Positions 44,383 through 52,934 of a stretch of DNA of 64,000 nucleotides are shown in pieces. The stretch is from Rhizobium sp. BK316. Its GTDB lineage: Bacteria > Pseudomonadota > Alphaproteobacteria > Rhizobiales > Rhizobiaceae. Below the pieces are notes generated by a model, which saw only the letters and a list, made by a program, of their open reading frames with translations, was not told the DNA's origin and searched no databases. Position 1 is the stretch's first letter. Each line of letters opens with the position of its first letter. The stretch is from assembly GCF_014193695.1 (NCBI RefSeq), contig NZ_JACHZR010000001.1, positions 37,309-101,308 on the forward strand. Direction: 5' to 3'. The position numbers and the translations under genes are program-made.

Positions 44383-44421
44383 GCCACCGGCATGTTGATG
44401 CCACCGGCATGTTGATGCCGG
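44383..44421. repeat. 17-base tandem repeat with hairpin between convergent genes
   Basis: GCCACCGGCATGTTGAT occurs twice in perfect tandem at 44383-44399 and 44400-44416. The end of the array forms a hairpin, CCGGCAT (44404-44410) with ATGCCGG (44415-44421) around a GTTG loop. It sits between convergent genes and could act as a bidirectional, though not U-tailed, terminator. Confidence 0.45.
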
Positions 44422-44459
44422 CGGCAATTGTGACCCTGTGCCAATGGCATCTGTGTCGC

Positions 44460-45308
44460 TTATCTAGCGCTTTCGGGGAAGGCCGGCAGGCGGGAAATAT
44501 GGGTGGGATCGTGCTGGATGACGAGCGTTGCGTTCAGCCCGGCTGCAATCGCCTCGAGGCGTTCCATCGATGCAAGTGTGTCGGCACGGTTTTCATTGAA
44601 ACCCGGCACGCCGCGAGTGACGAGATTATCCTCGAAATGCACGACATCGCCGGAAAGCAGGACCGGCCCCATCTTTGCAAGCTTTACCAGGAGGGCGGCT
44701 TCCCCTTTCGTATGACCGGGCATCGACAGCATGATCACGGAACCGTCGTCGAAGACGTCACGGTCGCCTGTCACGAGGTCGAGTTTCGCCCTGCCATCGA
44801 GCCAGGGTTTGACGAGATCCGGTACGACCGCGAAGGGCGGAGGATTGTCGTGAAAAGTCTGCCAGTCGGCGGCGCCGATCATCAGCGTGGCTTTCGAAAA
44901 GGTCGCGGCCTGCCCGAGATGGTCGAAATGATTGTGGCTGATGCCGACGGTTGCGATTTGCTCCGGTTTGATGCCGATCTGTTTCAATTGGGTCGGGATG
45001 TCGCTATTGAGCGAGACGCCGATCGGTGCATCCTGATCCAGTGCCTTGCCGATGAGGCCGGCAGGAAGCCCGGTGTCCCACAGCAGGTAGTCGCCGCCGT
45101 GGCGGATCACGTAGCAGCTATCCGTCAGCACGCCCTTCTTGCCGGCAGAAGCGAAGGTGTCCGAAAACATCGACAAATCCTTGACGACGACGTCGCCGCA
45201 ATCGAGACGCCAGAGTTCCAGGTCCGGAGCAGCGCGTGTCGGCGTTGAGGCGAAAGACAGCGATGCGACCGTTGCTGCGATCGCAAGCGCAAATTTGAAG
45301 GTCTTCAT
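44460..45308 (-). CDS. Exported metallo-beta-lactamase-fold hydrolase, AHL-lactonase-like
   Basis: A 282-residue MBL-fold protein. The dinuclear-zinc motif HNHFDH is at residues 125-130 (H125, H127, D129, H130). The other ligands are in MPGHTKGEAALLV (His) and LLSGDVVHFEDN (Asp), with a last His in VIQHDPTHIS. This arrangement is that of N-acyl-homoserine-lactonases (AttM/BlcC, AiiA-like). A signal peptide is present (MKTFKFALAIAATVASLSFA, cleavage near TRA-AP), so it should act in the periplasm or outside. Either quorum quenching or detoxification of lactones is plausible. It is divergent from an AraC regulator; AAGGAG precedes the ATG. Confidence 0.85.
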   Translation of the reverse strand: MKTFKFALAIAATVASLSFASTPTRAAPDLELWRLDCGDVVVKDLSMFSDTFASAGKKGVLTDSCYVIRHGGDYLLWDTGLPAGLIGKALDQDAPIGVSLNSDIPTQLKQIGIKPEQIATVGISHNHFDHLGQAATFSKATLMIGAADWQTFHDNPPPFAVVPDLVKPWLDGRAKLDLVTGDRDVFDDGSVIMLSMPGHTKGEAALLVKLAKMGPVLLSGDVVHFEDNLVTRGVPGFNENRADTLASMERLEAIAAGLNATLVIQHDPTHISRLPAFPESAR

Positions 45309-45314
45309 GAAGGT

Positions 45315-45341
45315 CTCCTTGTGTTGAAGACCCTCCTTGTG
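45315..45341 (-). repeat. Duplicated ribosome-binding-site motif upstream of the lactonase
   Basis: On the coding strand CACAAGGAG occurs twice, at 45341-45333 and 45323-45315, 18 bases apart. The proximal copy contains the AAGGAG ribosome-binding site of the lactonase gene. The distal copy may be a regulatory direct repeat or a small duplication. Confidence 0.35.
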
Positions 45342-45443
45342 CCGTCCTCCGTCGCACGCTATGCGCCGGATTTGTGATCACTTGAGCCCGAAACGCTCAC
45401 CCGCGGTATTTTTTCCTGCCGCGCCTTCTCATACATTGCGCTC

Positions 45444-46304
45444 ATGAACTTGATGATACGCGACCGACGTTACGAGCTTTCCCACCGCCTGCTCGATCGA
45501 CTCCGCCCCGTGGTGGCGGGAAAGCTCGATGTGGGAATGCATCCTTATGGCGAGCAGCTTTTCGCCTATTGTTGCTTCGACCGCGAACGGGTGGCAGCTC
45601 TTCGGCTTGATTGTCCCATGATCTGCGTCGTGCTTTACGGCCAGAAGGACGTGTGGCTTGGCGATCGCACCCGGTCCTTCCCGGCCGGCTCGCTCTTCGT
45701 GTTGCCCGGTGGTGTGCCGATGGACGTCGTCAACATTCCAGACGATAAAACGGGCGTCTACGCAGCGTTGCGGCTTGACGTGCCGTTCCTGCCGGAGGGC
45801 ATTCCGCCGTTGTCCGTTGCGGAGCGCGCCCGTAGTGCCGTCGATCTCGACGCCGTGCCACTGAGTATCGATCTCGTCGAGACGATTGGTCACGCCGCCT
45901 CCACGATCGCCGATGTCAGCGTCGGCGAAACGATCAAACGGCTCAGGCTGGCAGAGGTTCTGGCGCTGTTGCGGCCACTTGCCGAGGCACGGCCACTCTT
46001 CAGACAAAGCCTGTCGGACGACATCGCCTGGCTGATCGCAACGGCCCCTTCGCAGGCTTGGAGCGTTTCTGACGTCGCAGGAAAACTCGGAATTGGAGCG
46101 TCCACGCTGCGACGTCGGTTGGCCACAGACGGCACCTCCTTCCGTGCAATCTTGCGGCGCGAGCGCCTGAAGGCTGCGCATCACGCAATCACATCCGGCG
46201 CTACTGCAATCGCCGCCGCAGAGGCAGCGGGCTACGTGTCGCGTTCGCACTTCTCCCGCCGGTTTCGCGAGAGTTTTGGGACCAGCCCAACAGGGCGGGA
46301 ATAG
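45444..46304 (+). CDS. AraC-family transcriptional regulator
   Basis: A 286-residue regulator with an N-terminal cupin-like sensing domain (residues about 1-150, e.g. LFAYCCFDRERVAALRLDCP) and a C-terminal double-HTH domain. The first HTH is WSVSDVAGKLGIGASTLRRR, and the second has HAITSGATAIAAAEAAGYVS followed by the conserved RSHFSRRFRESFGTSP. It is divergent from the lactonase-like gene over 135 bases, so it probably controls that gene. The sensing domain carries Cys residues of uncertain role. Confidence 0.9.
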   Translation: MNLMIRDRRYELSHRLLDRLRPVVAGKLDVGMHPYGEQLFAYCCFDRERVAALRLDCPMICVVLYGQKDVWLGDRTRSFPAGSLFVLPGGVPMDVVNIPDDKTGVYAALRLDVPFLPEGIPPLSVAERARSAVDLDAVPLSIDLVETIGHAASTIADVSVGETIKRLRLAEVLALLRPLAEARPLFRQSLSDDIAWLIATAPSQAWSVSDVAGKLGIGASTLRRRLATDGTSFRAILRRERLKAAHHAITSGATAIAAAEAAGYVSRSHFSRRFRESFGTSPTGRE

Positions 46305-46539
46305 CATCCAAAGTCTGTAAACTGCAGAGCCGTCCTGGGGGAGACGCGCCGTCGAAGGTGGACAGAGCCTTAAGCCCTGCAGCGCCTTGTGCGAACACGA
46401 ACGCTGATGTCGCGACCGATCACTCGCATCTTCGGTCCAAACGGGCGGATTTCTGGATCGACTTCAGACCATGGCGAACGTCATCGTCACTTTCAGCGGT
46501 CTTTGCGGAGGCAGGAACCGTTGTCATGCGGGGCGAGCT

Positions 46540-46845
46540 CTAAATCCCTGACCCGTCGAGGTTCTGGTCGTCATCGCCTTCCCAGGGTGAGGGCATTGAG
46601 GTGCGATTGAGGTTGGCCGACGGCATCGGCATCCAACACTTCAATTCCGGCTCGGCATATTCGATGACCTGTCCGGGCGAAGAATCCGATGCGCGCCAGC
46701 CTTCTCCCGCAAACTGATCGCCTTTCGACCAATACGCGAGGTCAACTTCTGCCGGCCCCTGTTCGGATGGGCGTATCGTGACGAGGATTCGACTGCCGTC
46801 TTTTGGTGCGCTTGCCATATGGCGCCAACTGTCCGACTCGCCCAT
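46540..46845 (-). CDS. Small hypothetical protein (phage-type 'W..M..APKDG' motif)
   Basis: A 101-residue protein starting MGESDSWRHMASAPKDGSRI. The WRHMASAPKDGSRILVTI opening resembles a small-protein motif that recurs in many hypothetical proteins of proteobacteria and phages; its function is unknown. The C-terminus is acidic and Pro-rich. There are no membrane or signal segments. It lies on the minus strand in a region that also holds a LysR remnant, so this may be a site of accessory-gene turnover. Confidence 0.55.
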   Translation of the reverse strand: MGESDSWRHMASAPKDGSRILVTIRPSEQGPAEVDLAYWSKGDQFAGEGWRASDSSPGQVIEYAEPELKCWMPMPSANLNRTSMPSPWEGDDDQNLDGSGI

Positions 46846-46984
46846 TGTTTTTCCTCCTGCCTTGCCACAGGTGCGAATGTCGCCTCGCCATCGGAAGCGG
46901 TCAACTCAAACTTTATACAACCCATCCCTATTGATTGGATATCGACCCCTATGGTTGACCTGCCCAATGGCATGACAGCCGGCA

Positions 46985-47245
46985 ATGTCGGCTTTCACCA
47001 GCCTGTGGAGGCAGGCATCGACATCGAGGATCTGCGGGATGAGAAAATCATCTCTTTCTCCCGCCAGAATCTCTCCCACAGCGAGCGGTGTTTTGCGGAA
47101 AAGTTCGAGGAGCACGATCTGACCGACAATGTCACCTACACCTGCGACGACACCTTTTCGCTGGTGTCGGTGGTCTCCGCCGGCCTTCGTATCGGCTTCA
47201 TTCGCGAATGGACGCAGGATCTACTGAACCGCGGCTCTAAAAGAT
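46985..47245 (+). pseudogene. Remnant of a LysR-family regulator (effector domain only)
   Basis: The stretch encodes an internal piece of a LysR-type effector-binding domain: IDIEDLRDEKIISFSRQNLS, CDDTFSLVSVVSAGLRIGFI, then REWTQDLL. This matches the usual late segment of the family (.. dt.sl..lVsaGLGigf.p.w). There is no helix-turn-helix, the upstream frame does not continue the family, and the downstream end runs into unrelated sequence. It is therefore a degraded or truncated fragment, probably non-functional. The rest of the 46846-47385 gap shows nothing else I can support. Confidence 0.65.
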
Positions 47246-47385
47246 CTCTTAAAGCAGCAGCGCCGAAGGAAGATTCAATCAACTCACCAGCACGCTCGTG
47301 ACTGAAGCCCTCTTGAAGCGGAGCTTGAACGTCATCAATCCGTGGCCTCTCGGCTGACGATCACATCCGACATAACGCATTCGAT

Positions 47386-50304
47386 TCAATAGGCGCCGAG
47401 CGCCCGACGCAGGTCGGCAAGCCTATCCTGATTGCAACCAGATTCCTTATCAAACACCGCTTTATAGTCGGCGATTGCACGCTTGTGCTCGCCGATAGCA
47501 TCCAATACTTGCCCCCGGCGAGCGCGTGCCTCGTTGCAAACAGATTGATAGCTTAGAGCAAGATCGAAATGAAGTATCGCTCCGCGATAATCACGTCTCG
47601 CATAGGCCTCCGCGCCCAACAGCGTGTGAGCCGTTTCCAGCAGGTTGTCCCGCTCGTAAGAAATGTAGGCTCCAATTTGTTCCTTATCGGCAACGCCGTC
47701 GACAAATGCTTTTGCTGCCGCTGCTGCGTCCGCATTGGGTACGGTCGTAACAAACTTCCTCAAATCTCTTGCGGCATTCTCATACAGAGTGTCGGTGTTG
47801 GAAGAATATTTCCACCGCGACATTTCGTTGGCCGTGGACGCGAAAAACTTGCGGTAGCACTGCGGCTCGGCCAGGAGTGCGCGCGTTGAATTCTGCCAGA
47901 AGTCCGCTGCAGTTGCACCGAACTTGCGGGGAAGGGTGGCCAGCGAGTGAATGATGATCTGTCGTATTCTCAATCGGGATTGTTCGTCGCTCATGTCGAG
48001 ACAGGCCTTGGCGGTCTGAAAATAGGTTCGACGTGTCAGCACAAAATCCGACCACGGCAGGTTCGACTCCTCGAAGTGCGGCTCGTCGCGGCCCATGACG
48101 TTCTCGAAATAGGCCGGTGAGTTAAAGTGGTCGACGCTTATCTGCGAATTTGTGTAGCCGCTCGTCTTAAGAGCCTGTTGCAGCGGGTCGATGGAAAGAG
48201 GAAAACTGAATATCCCCTGGCCGCGGTTGATGCTAATAATCGCCTCCTCCGCCTTGAGGTCAGCCTCCGTTTGAGCCGTCAGCTTCATATATGGAAAGGC
48301 GCCGTCTGGCACTGTCAGCAACCAGTGGAGCTTTGCAATCAATTGGTTCGTTTCGTCGCGATCGTTATTGTCGATTGCGCCGGACAAGAGGCTGCCAAGC
48401 AACTGCTTGCGCATTTCCTCTGCGAAAGCGTCCTGATTGGGACCGCGTGGCGGGATGGTTGCCCAGATCGCCGCCGTAGCCTGCGGACCCTTTGCCGCCT
48501 GAAGCAGCTGTCTCCAGGAATAAAAACCAAATTCGAGCTGAATGCGCTCCGCCGGGGTCGCGGTCCGATAGGCGTCGGCAATCGCGTGCAGCTTGCGCTG
48601 CCGCTCCATGGCCTCGGTCGCTGAAATTTCCCGCGGGCGCGGATCTTCGCGGGGATTGAGCAAGGCCTTCCCGAGCATCCGATCGCGGTTCGAGCGCAAT
48701 CCTACGAGCCAGGAAATGTCGCTGATGTCACGCACGGTCACCGACGTCCCATTGCCTCGGCCGGCGAAGCCTTCTGCTTCGGCCTCGCGAACGCGAGCAA
48801 GGAAATCGAACAGGTCACCGGCAGGGATACTGTCGTTGTCCGCAACGCCTTCGAATGCCGAGATCACCGTTTCCGAGACGACGGCTTCCACCGGTCTATC
48901 GAGATCGTTACGGATCTGCCAACTCATCCAAAGATGGAGGGCAAAAGGGACAACCACGACCAAGGAGGCTGCAATTTCAATGATCCGGGCGATGCGCGCG
49001 GTGCGTTGCTGTCGATTTACGACAACGCTCAAACGATCCCTTCGGTGCCAAAGGAACAATTTGTCCGCGTCCATGACCCGCTTTATCGAAGCGCGGACAG
49101 CCAGCCGCGTCGAATAGGCCGCAATGACGGGCCTTGCCGTCAGCAAAAAGAATATGCTGACGAGCACCGCAATCAATTCAGCAGGCGTTGCCGCCTTGAG
49201 GCCCATTGCGGCCAGCAGCACCGTTACGCCCAGCAAGACCAGGCCCAGCCGCGTCCAGCCTGCTGCCACCAATTTCTCCGCGGGAACGAACATCGCCAGC
49301 CAGTCGAACCGAAAGGGCCACCTGCGCTGCCTGATGGCAAGATCGTGAAACGCGACCAGTTGTTCGCTGCCCAACGCAGCCAGGCGATCATCGTGCGGAA
49401 AAATCGGAATGCCGGTGGTCTGGTCGACATAGGCTGGCTTCCCGGCGGAACGACGATTGATGACGTCCCGCCCCGACTGCGCGTCCGCCAGCCATGAGAG
49501 ATATGTCATCGCGGCGTCCTGGCCGCTGAGATCGACAAGCTTCCCCGGCTGTTCGGCGAACCGGCATTCCTGCTCGATTGCCTCGATCACGGCAGTCACA
49601 CCGTGGCCGGCCGCAAAATCCCGCAGGCCTTCAAAAGTCCGCGTTCGCCCGTCGGGCAGAAAGTTGACGAAGTAGCGACCGATCGTGTCGTGAAACCGCT
49701 TATGGCTTTTCAGGTCGAGACTTGCAGCCCGGTTGAACAAATCGTTCCAGGTGCGCACGTCCCAGACATCGACATCTGCGGACATTCTGCCACGCCTGGC
49801 CGGTTGCATGATGTCGTCCAGCCGCCTTAATACAAGCTCCTCCAGTTCGCTCTGTGTTGGGATCTCATTGGGCTGGACTGCTCCGAAAGTCGGATCGACG
49901 GTGGTATTGCAGTGTTTCTCATACTCGGCTACGGCAAGGCGGTCATCGCGGTCGGCGCTCTCTCGCTGGACATCCTGAAGTTGCGATGCAGCAGATCTCT
50001 CGACGCTATGGTCAATCTCAGAGCGATCTGAGCTCGCGTCGCCCGGCTTTGGACGAGATCTGGATGTCGGGTCGGCCGCGTCTTCCCTCTTCTCTTCACT
50101 GATCTGCCGATTGGTTGCCGGCATTCTCGCGACCCAGGCTTCTGCCCAGGCAAGCGCAGCATCGCGCGCTCCAACCAGGCGCTGAAAACCTTCGGGATCT
50201 ACATCAGGCCGAAAGACTTTAAGCCGCCGCGCATAAGCTTTGCGAATGTCGTCTTCGTCCCGTGTGGGTTCAATATCCAATAGAGTCCAAAAAGATTCGA
50301 TCAT
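47386..50304 (-). CDS. Membrane-anchored J-domain-like protein with C-terminal TPR
   Basis: A 972-residue protein. Residues 1-55 form a J-domain-like module: MIESFWTLLDIEPTRDEDDI, then AYARRLKVFRPDVDPEGFQR. The canonical HPD is RPD here, so stimulation of an Hsp70 ATPase may be altered. An acidic, low-complexity linker follows (about 60-150). Hydrophobic segments near 350-395 (LGLVLLGVTVLLAAMG) and about 440-460 (IIEIAASLVVVVPFALHLWM) suggest a membrane anchor. The last 120 residues look TPR-like (LGAEAYARRDYRGAILHFDL). The gene starts 5 bases after the stop of the HscC-like gene. It is presumably the cochaperone or membrane recruiter of that Hsp70. Confidence 0.8.
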   Translation of the reverse strand: MIESFWTLLDIEPTRDEDDIRKAYARRLKVFRPDVDPEGFQRLVGARDAALAWAEAWVARMPATNRQISEEKREDAADPTSRSRPKPGDASSDRSEIDHSVERSAASQLQDVQRESADRDDRLAVAEYEKHCNTTVDPTFGAVQPNEIPTQSELEELVLRRLDDIMQPARRGRMSADVDVWDVRTWNDLFNRAASLDLKSHKRFHDTIGRYFVNFLPDGRTRTFEGLRDFAAGHGVTAVIEAIEQECRFAEQPGKLVDLSGQDAAMTYLSWLADAQSGRDVINRRSAGKPAYVDQTTGIPIFPHDDRLAALGSEQLVAFHDLAIRQRRWPFRFDWLAMFVPAEKLVAAGWTRLGLVLLGVTVLLAAMGLKAATPAELIAVLVSIFFLLTARPVIAAYSTRLAVRASIKRVMDADKLFLWHRRDRLSVVVNRQQRTARIARIIEIAASLVVVVPFALHLWMSWQIRNDLDRPVEAVVSETVISAFEGVADNDSIPAGDLFDFLARVREAEAEGFAGRGNGTSVTVRDISDISWLVGLRSNRDRMLGKALLNPREDPRPREISATEAMERQRKLHAIADAYRTATPAERIQLEFGFYSWRQLLQAAKGPQATAAIWATIPPRGPNQDAFAEEMRKQLLGSLLSGAIDNNDRDETNQLIAKLHWLLTVPDGAFPYMKLTAQTEADLKAEEAIISINRGQGIFSFPLSIDPLQQALKTSGYTNSQISVDHFNSPAYFENVMGRDEPHFEESNLPWSDFVLTRRTYFQTAKACLDMSDEQSRLRIRQIIIHSLATLPRKFGATAADFWQNSTRALLAEPQCYRKFFASTANEMSRWKYSSNTDTLYENAARDLRKFVTTVPNADAAAAAKAFVDGVADKEQIGAYISYERDNLLETAHTLLGAEAYARRDYRGAILHFDLALSYQSVCNEARARRGQVLDAIGEHKRAIADYKAVFDKESGCNQDRLADLRRALGAY

Positions 50305-50309
50305 GGCTG

Positions 50310-51992
50310 TCAGAAAACGGAGTGCTCAAACTGCGTTAACGCGTCTGCAAATTTCAAACGCAGCTCGTCAGGGTCGAAGTTCGACCGATCGTTCAGCGCC
50401 GTCTCGAATTCGAGCAGGAGCTGGCCGATGTGTTCGCGTCTGAGACCCAGCGCCTCGGCATAGAGTCGCTCCGCTCGTGCGATCAACGCCCGGTTCTCCT
50501 GCTGGTCGCGCGGCGCCAGCTTGATCGAGGCCAAAGCCGCGAAGCTTTTATCGAGCTCTTCGTCACTGAGATTCGATTGGTTACGAAAAACCTTGCGCTC
50601 CATATGACCGGTCGAGGTTACCTTGATCTCCACCTCGAGCGCCCCATTGATGTCATATGTAAAGCGCACGGCGACGCTCTCTCTCCCAGCGGGACCCGGT
50701 GGAACAGGAACCCGGATCGTACCTATCAGGACGTTCTGGGACGGGCGCATGTTCTCGCCTTGCAATACGGCGATATCGATGTGCCTCTGGCCGTTGTCTA
50801 CCGTGCAGTAAAATCCTTCCCGGCTGATGGGAACGACCGCATTGCGTTCGATGATCGGCGACAGCACTGCGCCGTCCGGCGCCCGTCTGTCCACCACTGC
50901 CGTCCCCAACGTAAAGGGACAGACATCGGTCATGATGATTTCATCGAGTGCGCCATGGCGATGTTTCAAGCCGACCTGTACAGCCGCCCCGAGAGCAATG
51001 GCATGATCGGGTCGTGCATGCACGAGTGGAAAGCGGCCGAACAACCGGGTGACCAAGTTGCGCACGAGCGGCATTCTCGTGGCGCCTCCGACGAGCACGA
51101 TCTGGTCTATCTTGCCGGGATCTATGCGCGCATCGCGAATGGCGCTTTCGATGGGTGCACGCATCCGTTTGACAAGAGGCACCGCCGCCTCTTCGAATGC
51201 GGTTCGGGTCAGTTCTCCCACGCACTTTGTCTGACCCAGCGCAAAATCGTATGCCGCGTCCGACCGCTCGGTGAGGTTGAATTTGAGCGTTTCGGCTTCG
51301 TGCAGCAACCGTGCCCGCTCAACGGGGGCGAGCGTCGTTGCGTTCAATTCATGACGCTTGATCAGGATCTCCACGATTATGTCGCGAAAATCATCGCCGC
51401 CGAGCATCGAGTCCCCCGCCGACGCCCGGATCTCCATGACGCTCTCGTATTTGTGCAGAAGAGAAACGTCGAACGTTCCGCCTCCGAGATCGAGGATCAG
51501 AAAACGTCCTTCGCCTTCAGCCTCCAGGCCATGCGCAAGTGCCGCCGCCGTCGGCTCGTTGATCAGGCGATCGACCTTGAGGCCCGCCAGCCTTGCCGCG
51601 TCCAGCGTGGCTTTGCGCTGCGGGTCGTTAAAATAGGCCGGGACGGAAATCACCGCCTCGGCGATTTCCTCGCCCAGCCTGGCCTCGACGTCCTGTTTGA
51701 GCGTCTTCAAGACCAGCGCCGACAGCTCTTCGGCGCGCCAGGTCCTGCCGGCCAGTTTCGCGGTGTTGGTGCTGCCCATCCAGCGTTTGAAGGAAGCGAC
51801 CGACCGCTCCGGATGCGAGATCAGGCGATCGGCCGCAGCACGGCCGACCAACACGACCCCATCATCGGCAATACTCACTGCGGATGGCGTCAAGCTCTCA
51901 CCGAGGGCGTTTGTGACCAGCTCCGCACCCTTCTCCGTCCAGACGGACGCCACCGAGTTCGACGTGCCGAGATCAATACCGACAATTGCCAT
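50310..51992 (-). CDS. Hsp70-family chaperone, HscC-like
   Basis: A 560-residue Hsp70 protein, shorter than DnaK and close to the HscC branch. The ATPase domain has MAIVGIDLGTSNSVASVWTE (phosphate 1), FLILDLGGGTFDVSLL (phosphate 2) and IVLVGGATRMPLVRNL (adenosine). The substrate-binding domain follows from about residue 350, with VPPGPAGRESVAVRFTYDIN. The C-terminal lid is short and acidic-tipped EEVD-like sequence is absent. HscC proteins work with dedicated J-proteins; here the membrane-bound J-like gene follows after 5 bases on the same strand. Clients are unknown. Confidence 0.9.
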   Translation of the reverse strand: MAIVGIDLGTSNSVASVWTEKGAELVTNALGESLTPSAVSIADDGVVLVGRAAADRLISHPERSVASFKRWMGSTNTAKLAGRTWRAEELSALVLKTLKQDVEARLGEEIAEAVISVPAYFNDPQRKATLDAARLAGLKVDRLINEPTAAALAHGLEAEGEGRFLILDLGGGTFDVSLLHKYESVMEIRASAGDSMLGGDDFRDIIVEILIKRHELNATTLAPVERARLLHEAETLKFNLTERSDAAYDFALGQTKCVGELTRTAFEEAAVPLVKRMRAPIESAIRDARIDPGKIDQIVLVGGATRMPLVRNLVTRLFGRFPLVHARPDHAIALGAAVQVGLKHRHGALDEIIMTDVCPFTLGTAVVDRRAPDGAVLSPIIERNAVVPISREGFYCTVDNGQRHIDIAVLQGENMRPSQNVLIGTIRVPVPPGPAGRESVAVRFTYDINGALEVEIKVTSTGHMERKVFRNQSNLSDEELDKSFAALASIKLAPRDQQENRALIARAERLYAEALGLRREHIGQLLLEFETALNDRSNFDPDELRLKFADALTQFEHSVF

Positions 51993-52142
51993 TAAAACCC
52001 CTGACTTAAAAAAAGAAGTGCGAAGACACGGGCGAATGGGTCGCTGCGTGGTGGCTGCGGGACCGGCTGTTGCAGGATTACTAAGGCCAGGATTCGCTAA
52101 ATTGAAATTTCCGCGTAAATCTCATCCGTGTATAACATCTCG

Positions 52143-52544
52143 TTACGTTGCCATAATCGGATCAGAAATGTTGAAAGCGGCAAGCAATCTTGGTGAATCT
52201 GAGTTATCGACGGGCAGTGGTCGGGCCTTAGAAGCGTAGAAATGCTTCACGAATTCTTCCGGCATTCGTACTTTATATTTCTCCACCCAATTTAATAACA
52301 CGCCATCCCAAACATATACACCATCTGATAACGCAACATTTCTGACGAGGTCATCATGGCAGTACGGATCTGGCGTTGGGCTTATAAACTCGATGAGAAT
52401 CAATCCGCGTCTGAGGTAGGCAGCAACTTCTTCAGCAAGCGCGCTGGGCATGGCATTCATGTTGTCCTCAATACTCGGAGAAGTTGGTAATCGATTTGAG
52501 TATCGTCTCTCTTTGTATAAAATTAAACGCTTAAGATTTTCCAT
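52143..52544 (-). CDS. Hypothetical protein, possible second immunity gene
   Basis: A 133-residue protein of unknown family, beginning MENLKRLILYKERRYSNRLP. An internal start at MNAMPSALAEEVAAYLRRGL is also possible. The body includes IEFISPTPDPYCHDDLVRNV and YVWDGVLLNWVEKYKVRMPE. There is no signal or membrane segment. It lies 27 bases after the likely immunity gene, on the same strand, in DNA visibly richer in A+T than the rest of the window. Position and size fit an additional or older CDI immunity gene, common behind cdiA, but this is an inference. Confidence 0.55.
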   Translation of the reverse strand: MENLKRLILYKERRYSNRLPTSPSIEDNMNAMPSALAEEVAAYLRRGLILIEFISPTPDPYCHDDLVRNVALSDGVYVWDGVLLNWVEKYKVRMPEEFVKHFYASKARPLPVDNSDSPRLLAAFNISDPIMAT

Positions 52545-52571
52545 AGTGCTTTGGATAAAACATCTGCTTTT

Positions 52572-52934
52572 TTACTTAATAAATTTTTGCTCCAGAAACG
52601 CAAAAGTTTTTAGGTCGAAATATGAAATAAATCCATCCCAGTGCTGTGCACATAACCTCTCTTCTTCAATCCATACATACATTATATAGCTTGCGTTCGG
52701 CTTCTTAAGGTTTTCTTGTCCGATGACAGTCAATTTTGTACCCTCAAACTCGGTGAGCGGATATCCTTGCACACTGGATGCATTCCGCACAACAAAGTTT
52801 AGAAAACCGGCATCAAGAAGCTTATCCCCCATATCAGAGGAATAAAGATCAACAGTTCCGTTTGGCAGCTCTAACCGTGCGTGTGGAACAAAGCTATTTA
52901 GTTCATTTATGAGCTTATCTGAGAGGTTTAACAT
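52572..52934 (-). CDS. Candidate CDI immunity protein (CdiI-like position)
   Basis: A 120-residue protein starting MLNLSDKLINELNSFVPHAR. GGATGGG lies just upstream; the start at 52934 overlaps the cdiA-like stop by 20 bases, and a GTG at 52955 would overlap more. It is a soluble, acidic, small protein (WIEEERLCAQHWDGFISYF) with no recognisable family. Overlap with, and position directly behind, the toxin-bearing exoprotein gene is the classic place for a CDI immunity gene. The low-GC composition matches the toxin tip rather than the cdiA backbone. Confidence 0.65.
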   Translation of the reverse strand: MLNLSDKLINELNSFVPHARLELPNGTVDLYSSDMGDKLLDAGFLNFVVRNASSVQGYPLTEFEGTKLTVIGQENLKKPNASYIMYVWIEEERLCAQHWDGFISYFDLKTFAFLEQKFIK

